Part shown: positions 1 to 7,872 of the stretch, in pieces | Layout: every line of letters begins with the position of its first letter | Numbering within the stretch: the stretch's first letter is position 1 | NCBI GenBank assembly: GCA_964058805.1 | Contig: CAXKVV010000712.1 | Span: 1 to 21,709 of the forward strand | Origin: Schoenoplectus triqueter | Lineage: Eukaryota > Streptophyta > Magnoliopsida > Poales > Cyperaceae | Reading direction: 5' to 3' | DNA length: 21,709 nt | The notes under the pieces: generated by a model | The model's input: only the letters and a program-made list of their open reading frames with translations | Told to the model about the DNA's origin: nothing | Database searches by the model: none | Position numbers and translations under genes: made by a program

Positions 1-536
1 TTCTCCCTCGTCGACTGCTTTTTTTAAGCATTTCAAAGTGTTCTATGCCGTTTGATTTTCAATCGTTTCTTGATTTTTTCTACGATTTGAGTGATACTTC
101 ATGCTGGTGCATGTTTTGGCTCCTTTAGCATTATCTTCTGAAACATTATAACGTGTCTCTCACGACTCTCGATTTCTCAAGGTGGCATGATTACAAGCCT
201 CCTTACTGTTGAACTGTCTCATGGAAAATACACCAGAAGTAGCAAAATTGAACTGCTCCTCCGTGGTCTGTATTATCAGTTCTCGAAAATATTTTATTTT
301 TAATGTACAATGAAAAGAAATCACCTAGGTTTGGTGCAATCAGATGAGATCTACAGGTTTCGCCAACTTATCTAGGCGTGTGCCTTAAGCTCATTGGACT
401 AATGGTGTCAGGCACAAACCTTATTTTAATTCCCGAAACAATATTTTAGCAATAGCCTCCTTAAATTATTTTCAACGGTGGATCGTACTTCCAAAATAAA
501 TATATAAATACAACTATTTGGATCAGACTTAAAATA

Positions 537-540
<4 letters not shown>
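1..540. other. non-coding, no gene seen
   Basis: No open frame of gene quality and no splice-flanked exon with recognisable protein similarity was found on either strand. The first 430 bases are less AT-rich than what follows. This would suit sequence close to a gene, for example intron 1 or the 5' region of the MADS-box gene further right, but nothing shows this directly. Confidence 0.5.

Positions 541-573
<33 letters not shown>
541..573. repeat. (TA)n microsatellite
   Basis: About 33 bases of uninterrupted TA dinucleotides. A similar AT run lies at about 3553-3575. Confidence 0.95.
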
Positions 574-575
<2 letters not shown>

Positions 576-1380
576 CTGCAACGATATATTTTATTTTTCG
601 CACAATAATTGAAGTGTTCTCCCTTCGTAGAGAATTATGATTTGCTAGATGATATAATTAAGAATATTCAGGCTGAATGGCTGATTTGGTTCTTTCTGCT
701 ACTCTGACAGTGTATTCCAAAGCATTCATTCCAAATCTTTGAACTATTGATTTTGTCTATTTTAGTATACTGTTCAAGTACCCCCACATAATTTGAGCAA
801 TAACTTTCACTGGCTAAACACAAATACAAATTTCAACTGAGCATCATCACTTGCAAGAGTGAAACCCTGGATTTCTAATATTTAATTTGTATAATTGTTT
901 CTTATTATGGAATAATGTGTGGTTGTGTTATTCAATGTTTCTATTTCAAATAGCAAAAAAAAAAAATACAAAAATAGGATCATTTTTATGAATTATCTAA
1001 AAACCAAGTTTAGAGATTTACTCGTTCAATGCGCGAGTTTGACAATAGAACTATTGGCAATTCAAGTGTTCTGAGAAACTTGACCTCTCTATAAAATTTA
1101 TATACTTATATCAATAAATTTGTACGTTTTGACACTTTTTACCCTTTCTATATATGTTGAGGTACATAATAATTATTTGATCTTTTTATTAAAACTACAT
1201 ACATTTCTACAGTCAAATACTTATGTTGTAAAGTCCTTAAATTTACATCAATTTAATTTCATTCTTGTTAAATTAATCTTTATGTTATTTTAAGTCGTCT
1301 CGAAAATACAAAAAAAGGAAGAAGTATATCTAAATAACTTGTTTTAGATAGAAGTGACTGATAGATGACAATTCATGTAC
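574..1380. other. AT-rich non-coding stretch
   Basis: Only short poly-A and poly-T runs and short open frames occur here. No exon, RNA gene or transposon terminus could be supported. Confidence 0.5.
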
Positions 1381-1695
1381 TAAAACTTAGGAACTATATT
1401 TTAGGGTTTAGAATTTAGGATTTGGATTTTAAGATTTAGGGTTTCAAATTTAAAATTTAGGAATATGATTTATTAGTATATGTTTACTAATCACTATTGT
1501 TATTAAGACTATTATTATTATTATTATTATTATAGATGTCCTTATTATTAGTACTATTATATTACTATAACTATTATTATCACTCTTATTATTAATACTA
1601 TTATTAATATTTAATTGTCATATTATCATATCATCATCATCATTGTCATTGTCATTATTCTCATCATTAATAGTATTATTATCACTACTATTATC
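1381..1695 (+). repeat. degenerate TTTAGG block followed by (TTA)n-rich tract
   Basis: From about 1381 to 1465 variants of TTTAGG/TTTAGGG recur every 7-10 bases, like a decayed plant telomere-type array. From about 1497 to 1690 the sequence becomes ATT/TTA trinucleotide repeats with ATC interruptions. The same two parts recur at 5945-6191 in opposite orientation, directly behind the LINE C-terminus there. I infer that this block may be a 5'-truncated LINE 3' end whose coding part is missing. A simple low-complexity origin is the alternative. Confidence 0.5.
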
Positions 1696-2299
1696 ATTGA
1701 TTTTTGATATTTTAGATCTCTTGATTCTGGATTGGGTTTCATTTTTAGCTTATTTTAATTTATTTGAAATTAAAGATTTTGTTATTGTTGTTTAATTTCA
1801 CTCGCATTTTCTTCCATATGAAGTAATGTAGAGAGCTCTTTTTCAAAGTAATAATTTTATATCAGATTTTCAAAGATATCGTGTAAGATTGAGAGCTTAT
1901 GTGGAAATCCAAGAAACAAGTGGTGACTAAGGATTAACAAAGTTTTACTTCAAATTTTCAAATATCATGTAAATGCAAGTGAGAAGGGGGTTATGAGGGA
2001 GTACAAAAAAAATGAAATGTGATCAGAAGTAGAGTAAAAGTATTGATTTCTTCTGTTTCATTTATTTATATAACTTTTGCTTGGAAATGATTTAAAATGG
2101 TACACCAGTGGTTCATAAACAACATTGTCATAGTTCTGCATATTTGTAATTTTCATTTGCATTTCAAGTCACATTTCATAGTTATTATAAAATCTAAAAG
2201 GTTGGAATCTCTTAATAACTATTTATTTTGATAATTTTAAAAATTAATGATGGATTTTCACTATAGTTAATAAATATCATAATTTATATTTAATTTCGA
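1696..2299. other. non-coding stretch without recognised features
   Basis: AT-rich sequence with no open frame of note, no terminal repeats and no recognisable exon. Confidence 0.5.
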
Positions 2300-2446
2300 T
2301 GGCAAGCACATAACCTTATCGGATAGTAATTGGAGTATTGAACCACAAAGATAATAGCAAAGTATTATTAGTTCTTTCACTTTCACTAATTTAGATGAAT
2401 AACATTTGGTTTGGAATTAACTAAATTAAACCAAGTAAAAATAGCA

Positions 2447-2514
2447 AGTGATTTCGGTTTCCCTATCCACTCCGAGGTTAAGTGATTTCGGTTTCCCTAT
2501 CCACTCCGAGGTTA
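2447..2514. repeat. perfect 34-bp tandem duplication
   Basis: Units 2447-2480 and 2481-2514 are identical by eye, each starting AGTGATTTCGG and ending TCCGAGGTTA. It lies inside the putative LTR-like block and looks like a recent local duplication. Confidence 0.95.
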
Positions 2515-3161
2515 ATCTACTCGAGGGTTGTTGACATAGGTTAGCATTGACTAATGCTCTCATGTGCTTATATCATATCTAAACTGTTTGAACTTCTCAA
2601 TTAAATTTATCACCCTACAGTCGTTTAAGCTTGATTTATCTAAATTATACCAAAGACTAATGCTTCACAATTATGCGCCTCGCATCAATTTTTGGCTTAG
2701 TTTATGATCACCCACCTAAATTGAAAACCCACAGCTAGGTTTTGTGTCGAATTCTAGATTTTACCTTTGAGATTATGGTTATAGCAGTTACCTTCGATAA
2801 TCTACTACAACTAAAGTTTCGTACACAAACAATCACAAGAACTAATTCAAACAAGCATATAATTCAAATCAAAAGCAAATTACACACAAATAGTGAAAAT
2901 TTCAAATACTGATGATCTAAAGAGTTTTAAGTACTATATGTCGTCATCCTACAAGTTCAAATCACATGAATTCATCACAAAATAAGAGAACGTAGCACAA
3001 AAAAAGAGAATAAAATATTGTGAGGATCTAGCTCGAATCCTAAGTAGTGTCAAATTCTACTTCTAATCTCTTCCTCTTTCTTCCGGTTCTTGTACTCGAT
3101 ATCTGCTCAAAATCTTCTTCTCTGGCAGCTAGGGAGTGTCTGGAATGAAGGAACATGCTTC

Positions 3162-3169
3162 CTTTTATA
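3162..3169 (-). promoter_or_regulatory. TATA box of the putative LTR
   Basis: On the minus strand the sequence reads TATAAAAG within a moderately GC-balanced context. Its place in the middle of a TG...CA block fits a U3 promoter. No transcript evidence is available. Confidence 0.3.
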
Positions 3170-3241
3170 TTCTTGGACATGAATAACTACTGAAAATTTG
3201 CCAAATTTGCAAAATAGACAAGGGGTACGAGTTTGATTGCG

Positions 3242-3288
3242 TCGGCTATCTCCTAATGACCTCACTGGGTCGGACCCATATTAGGATA
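3242..3288. repeat. inverted repeat inside the LTR-like block
   Basis: CTATCTCCTAAT near the left end pairs imperfectly with ATTAGGATAG at the right end. This can form a hairpin around a GACCTCACTGGGTCGGACCC core that also contains short GGTC/GACC complementarity. Confidence 0.5.
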
Positions 3289-3504
3289 GTACGGTCCAGA
3301 CAAAAGAAGTCTTGTGCTTCCTTTGCTTGTTTTGCCTCACCTCTTCTCGTCCATCTCTTGTTTCGCGCTATGTTCACTTCAAATAATGTCTAAATTTCAA
3401 TTCCTGAAATTATGAACTCAAAATAAAATGAACTAAATGCACCAAAAATCGATCAGTCTTCGAGATAAACCCTCATAAAAAGTGTAGTTAATCGCGGCTT
3501 ATCA

Positions 3505-3810
3505 ACTAACTTTATATAAATTAATAAATAATAAGAAAATAAGAAAAAATAATATATATATATATATATATATATGAACTAAAAGATTAATTTTGTTTCA
3601 AATTTGGTGCAATTTAAGTGTCATTTGATATCATGAAAGACCATTAAATTTAAATCTTTAAGATTATCATATAATTTCATAATTTTCAATGAAATATCAA
3701 ATGACATTCAAATTGCACCACACTTGAAACACAATCAATCCATAAGTTTAAAAGAATATTTTTCAAGTTTTTTACTTTTAATTTTTTATGAATTTATATA
3801 AGTTTGGTTG
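3505..3810. mobile_element. fold-back (MITE-like) element
   Basis: The two halves are imperfect inverted repeats. Outer arms: CTTTATATAAATT at the left matches the reverse complement of AATTTATATAAG at the right. Inner arms: TTGGTGCAATTTAAGTGTCA (about 3605-3624) matches the reverse complement of TGACATTCAAATTGCACCA (about 3702-3720). A (TA)n run has expanded inside the left arm. The inner arm resembles the inner arm of the Mutator-type MITE at 18334-18717, with shared TATGGATTGAT and TCATTTGATA text. The ends are approximate. A TTAT flank on both sides is a weak candidate target duplication. Confidence 0.6.
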
Positions 3811-4890
3811 TTATGTTTGTCAATATAATAGTTATTAAGGGATCTCCACCCTTTAAAAAAAATGAAGTTTAAACTCCATTTAACATGTCAAATTATTAAA
3901 TGATTTTGAAGCCCTCCAATGTTAAGTGCTCGTAAAAAGATGGGTTTAACAGATCATTTATGATTTAACTATTTTAATGAAGTTATAATCATTAAAATTC
4001 ATATATTTTTAAATGTCATTAAAATAAATTAATATATGATAAATTAGTCTAGAAGCTTAAATAGCTTTTTGAGCCCATATTAATTATTACGAACTCTAAA
4101 TTCTTTCTAACTATTGTCTATTTTTTTCTTTTTAATCTTTTGGATGTAACCATTAATAAAATCTAAGGTATTCAATTTTTTAGGAACTTAACTAGTATTA
4201 TAATTGTTATTTTTACTTAATTATTAAGTCCTATTGCATTGTCTTAGTCTTTTCAATGTATGAATGATTGTACATATTATAATTTAACATGCCATATAAT
4301 TATGTTTTAATGTAAAATCGTTAAGTAGTTACCTTATAGTTGAGAATTGTTGAATATCAAACATATATAATTTTTTTATTTTTTAATTCACTTTTAAATA
4401 ATTACAAACATGATTTGGAAGAATCACTCATTATATTAGTATGATCTTTATATAGCACTTTACAAAAAAAGATGGAGAAGAAAAAAAAGAGAAAATGAAT
4501 GGATGAGAAAGTAGTTAAGGAAGAGTTAAGAGTTAGAGTATGCGGGAGAGATGGAGAAGAGAACTAGTTAAATTAGAGGAGATACAATTATTGGGAGAAA
4601 TAAAAAAAAACTGAATTCCCTCCCCTCTTCTCTCGTAACATTTGCGGAAAGATGCTCGAATTTGATGAGTTGGGTGGTCGTTAAGATTTGAAGGATGCTC
4701 AAATCCGATCAGAGATGGATAGACGATCTTAAGTCAAATACCAAAACCAATTCATAGAAAGTGACAATAATGCTGGTACAAACTATTACCAACAACAACA
4801 CAATGCCACTAGTCTAGTACACACAACACAACCAAGCAAACAAGAACAAGCCCACAGAACTTGTAAAAAATAATTGTGAAGACCAATTGA
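3811..4890. other. AT-rich non-coding stretch with a purine-rich segment
   Basis: No gene is supported. About 4466-4610 is strongly purine-biased on the plus strand (GGAGAAG, AAAAAGAG and similar) and is followed by a pyrimidine-rich CCCTCCCCTCTTCTCTC stretch. This is low-complexity sequence, not a coding signal. Confidence 0.5.
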
Positions 4891-4980
4891 TCGATTAATC
4901 GTAATCGATGTTAAGCCATTATGTATCATAGTCGGTCGATTAATCATAATCGATGGACAAACCATCACGTGTTATAGTCG
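4891..4980. repeat. diverged 45-bp tandem duplication with palindromic core
   Basis: Units 4891-4935 and 4936-4980 both open with TCGATTAATC(G/A)TAATCGAT and close with ATCATAGTCG or TTATAGTCG. In unit 1 ATCGATTA (4890-4897) and TAATCGAT (4902-4909) form a perfect inverted repeat around ATCG. The second unit keeps most of the palindrome. Function unknown; a repeat-family terminus is one possibility. Confidence 0.8.
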
Positions 4981-5944
4981 ACCTATATATTGTTATACAT
5001 TTAAATCATATAAATTTTATTTAAACTTTAATTTTAATAATTAAAGACTTTATGTAAATTAGACTTCATTAATTTAAATTTGATTTCAATTTTTTACTTA
5101 ATTGGACAATCATGAAATTATATTTTCTTTTCAAAAGGACTGAAGAAATCATAATTTTGATAATTTAATTCCTATTTATGATTTCTAAAATAATCTCAAT
5201 AAACAAAAATATGCATAACGATTATTTGTTTAGCATTGTCCCATCCATTCATTAAACACATTTCGTTATTTACAACAACGGCTCACATAAAAAAAGTATG
5301 ATGACAACATAGTTGATCAATATGTGGGTTTGAGGCTTACCCTTAATAAAAGGGGTGAAATTGCATGCGAGGATTTCAGTTACATCTGCCCCTTATCAAT
5401 TAAAAGGAGGCGGCTAAGTTTTGAAAGATAATCAATTTTCAATGTAAGATGGAATGCTTGGGCTCGACGAATAAGGTGACAACTAGGGTTTGGAAGAAGT
5501 GTGCTTGAAGGTAGCCCTTGTAGAGGTGGAAATGGGTTCGGCAAAGACAGTGGAGGTTGAGCGAGTCACTATCATCGAATTAGGTTGTCATCGCTGAAGG
5601 TGAGGCTAAAAGGGTGACAATTTTATAAGACGAAATTCAAAATGCTTGTATTTCAAATTAGAATAAGGAGAAAGAGAAGAAGAAAAAAAGTAAGAAAGAA
5701 GCTAGGAAGAAAATTAGAAAAAACAAAGATTAGAGGTGATGATAAGGCTGAAAACATGACCTCCTGTTTAGGGTTTTTATCGTTTACTGCCGTCATTTTT
5801 TCCTCTTCATTTTTTCTAAATAGCAGATTCAAAAGAATATCTTTTTTGATCTGCAAGCACATTTAATATATCTATCATGTCGAACAATTTAGATCGATAG
5901 TTTGAACTTTAAAAATATCCAATGTAATTTGGTGTCACCAAAAA
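4981..5944. other. non-coding stretch without supported gene
   Basis: Open frames of 60-75 codons here are lysine/arginine- or serine/leucine-rich readings of purine/pyrimidine tracts and look spurious. The 16-mer ATGCTTGTATTTCAAA at 5642-5657 recurs exactly at 7035-7050, again followed by a purine-rich tract. The flanks therefore share a dispersed repeat. Confidence 0.45.
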
Positions 5945-6191
5945 TTATTATAATTTGATCCCTCTAATAATAATTATAATACTAGTAACAATAGTGATAA
6001 TGATGCTAATAATATGCTAATAATAATAATAATAAAATAGTATAATAAACCTACATTATAAAATATATTTCTAAATCCTTATTTCTAAACTCTAAGATCC
6101 TAAAATCTAGGAAATGAAAAACTAAGAATCTGAAATCTATAACTCTACAATCTGAAATCTATAACTCTAGAACTAGATTCTAACTCCTAAA
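5945..6191 (-). repeat. (AAT)n tract plus CCTAAA-like block: LINE 3' tail
   Basis: On the minus strand this follows the LINE stop codon directly: a TTTAGG/TTAGAATCTAG-like degenerate array, then TTATTATTATT microsatellite ending near 5945. RTE-type LINEs end in short microsatellite tails, so this is most simply the 3' untranslated region and tail of the LINE fragment next to it. The architecture mirrors the block at 1381-1695. Confidence 0.55.
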
Positions 6192-6500
6192 TCATGGTTC
6201 TGGAACATGGATCATCTTCTTCCAAACACTCATATCCAAAGCAAGTTCTTTAGATATATTTCATTCCTTCAAATTATTTTTTATTGCTTCCTTTCATGTC
6301 AGTCTTGGTGGGTCTCTTCTTGTGATTTCAGGACGACTTAAAATATCACTGCGTATTGGTGCCTTAGGAGGCTTTCGCTGGATATAACCAAACCATCGCA
6401 AACGATGTTGGACAAACTTCTCTTGAATTGGTGCTACCCCAAGTTTGTCCCGTATTTCATTGTTTCTGATTTGATCTTTCCTTGAGTGGTTGCATATCCA
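6192..6500 (-). pseudogene. LINE (RTE-type) reverse transcriptase C-terminal fragment
   Basis: Read on the minus strand, the frame contains SRKDQIRNNEIRDKLGVAP and then RLRWFGYIQRKPPKAPIR. This is the hallmark C-terminal region that follows the reverse transcriptase domain of plant RTE-like non-LTR retrotransposons (the usual text is a 'RLRWFGHV.RR..APVR' motif). After RPPRLT the frame breaks, and in another frame it resumes with VWKKMIHVPEP and a stop at 6192-6194, the typical last residues of this family. The endonuclease and the polymerase core are absent, so this is a 5'-truncated, frameshifted relic, as left by incomplete reverse transcription. The upstream end coincides with the start of the minisatellite. 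Family identity is from motif recognition only. Confidence 0.75.
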
Positions 6501-6890
6501 CGTTTCTTCAATCGTCAGAGGTCTCAAGATGGATTCTCAGAGAGAAGAGGAGGACGGTGAGCAACTGACGAAGAGGAGAGAAACATGGCTTGGCTGCTGA
6601 TGAAGAGGAGAAGAGACGGGACTGGGCTATCCACGTTTCTTCAATCGTCAGAGGTCTCAGGATGGATTCTCGGAGAGAAGAGGAGGATGGTGAGCAACTG
6701 ACGAAGAGGAGAAGAAATGCGGCTTGGCTGATGAAGAGGAGAAGAGACGGGACTAGGCTATCCACGTTTCTTCAATCGTCAGAGGTCTCAAGATGGATTC
6801 TCGGAGAGAAGAGGAGGACGGTGAGCAGCTGACGAAGAGGAGAAAAAGCGTGGCTTGGCTGATGAAGAGGAGAAGAGACGAGTCTGGGCT
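6495..6890. repeat. three-copy minisatellite, units of about 131-133 bp
   Basis: Copies start with TATCCACGTTTCTTCAATCG at 6495, 6628 and 6759. The units end near 6627, 6758 and 6890 with AAGAGACGGGACTGGGC or similar. Units differ by a few substitutions and small indels. Each carries a purine-rich core (GAAGAGGAGGACGGTGAGCA). The open frames of up to 85 codons on both strands here are readings of the repeat and not genes. Confidence 0.92.
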
Positions 6891-7872
6891 GATAAGTGGT
6901 TCCTAGAGGTTATTATCAGAGGAGGTTTGGCCAAGAAGGTTTGCTAGAGGAGGTTATCGGTGGTCACAAGGGTTCATCGAAGGTCGTTCGCAAGAGGCGG
7001 TTTATCTAACGGTCGTCAGTGGCCCAAACGACTGATGCTTGTATTTCAAAGGAAAAGTAAGGAGGAGAAAAGAGAGAGGTTGAAGGGTGAGGGAATGGTG
7101 AGGGGGAGGCCGGTGGCGCGATATGAAAAAAATATATAATAGCCAATAAGTTTGATCTAAGCTAAATTTGACAACATTAATGAGCTTCAAAAAATGATTG
7201 ATTAATTCAAAACAACCTATCTGGAGATAGGTTCATGATTCTCATCTCTTTGACAGGCTGTCTCAATTTTAAAATTTTTGTTTTTGAATTTATTTCGTGA
7301 ATATATTTTAATATGATTCTTTGTTTAGGAATTGTATACCTCTTAACTACACGAAACAAGCTCAAATAAAAACAACAACAAAATCTGGCTTGTCAAATGG
7401 CTTGATAAATATCTGGATTCATCATGTCAAGTACAGGAATGCTTTTTAGATGAATTGTTGACTCCTATGGTTAACTTAAGCTCAACTAACTTTACTATAT
7501 TCGTGTGCATGTGTGTGTGTGTGTAGGGTGTTGTGTACAGATATTTGAACGATCATATCACTGTGGCTTTCTCCCTATCATTGATGATGGATGGCTTGTA
7601 TGGTTCTTACTAGTTTTGGTCAAGTCATTTTACCAATCAGGTGGTTTTAAAATAGCAAACTCAAAAGGGAAATTTTTAGTGTAGACTTCTGGCCAGGATA
7701 TCAGCAATCTCCGACTCATATCAGCTTAGGTTTTTGAGAAAAAGTATTTTAATGCAACCAACAGTTGATATAAACCTTCCATATCAGTTTGTCCTCCACC
7801 AGTGTCATACCAGTATAATGCATCAAGCCTTTTTCATTGCTGATATGTCCTTTTCAATGTAAAACATTGCAG
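6891..7872 (+). other. non-coding; probable intron or upstream region of the MADS gene
   Basis: 6891-7120 is G-rich on the plus strand, with GAGGAGGTT-type motifs and no sustained frame. A (TG)n microsatellite lies at about 7507-7525. The last 450 bases before 7873 are less repetitive and end in TTTTCAATGTAAAACATTGCAG, a good 3' splice site. No MADS-domain exon was found between 1 and 7872. Confidence 0.5.
7507..7525 (+). repeat. short (TG)n microsatellite
   Basis: ATGTGTGTGTGTGTGTAG lies in otherwise unique sequence upstream of exon 2. Confidence 0.9.

Larger units (their letters stand above)
2300..3504 (-). mobile_element. putative LTR-like repeat (TG...CA), about 1.2 kb
   Basis: The block begins TGGCAAGCACATAACC and ends GCGGCTTATCA, so it has TG...CA ends like a solo LTR or large LTR derivative. 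Its left end, with a text like 'GTATTGAACCACAAAGAT', recalls the conserved end of a widespread plant LTR-type repeat family. That similarity is from memory and was not searched. On the minus strand a TATAAAAG box (3162-3169) lies inside, as expected for a U3/R promoter, followed by a T-rich leader. No coding capacity is seen. Flanking 5-mers (TTCGA and ACTAA) do not match, so a clean target duplication is lacking and the borders are tentative. Confidence 0.4.

Noticed and set aside
1381..1465. Interstitial telomere array
   Set aside because: TTTAGGG units are too degenerate and irregularly spaced, and the same text follows a LINE stop codon elsewhere, so a LINE 3' UTR is the better explanation.
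5642..5866. 74-codon Lys/Arg-rich open frame (and its antisense partner)
   Set aside because: It is a reading of a purine-rich low-complexity tract, open on both strands, with no domain-like pattern.
6508..6832. Open frames of 80-85 codons on both strands
   Set aside because: They are readings of the 131-bp minisatellite; the repeat itself explains the open frames.
1..7872. Search for a MADS-domain exon upstream of the IKC exons
   Set aside because: No stretch encoding the basic KR..E.K..RQVT-type MADS motif was found on the plus strand; not asserted as a feature.
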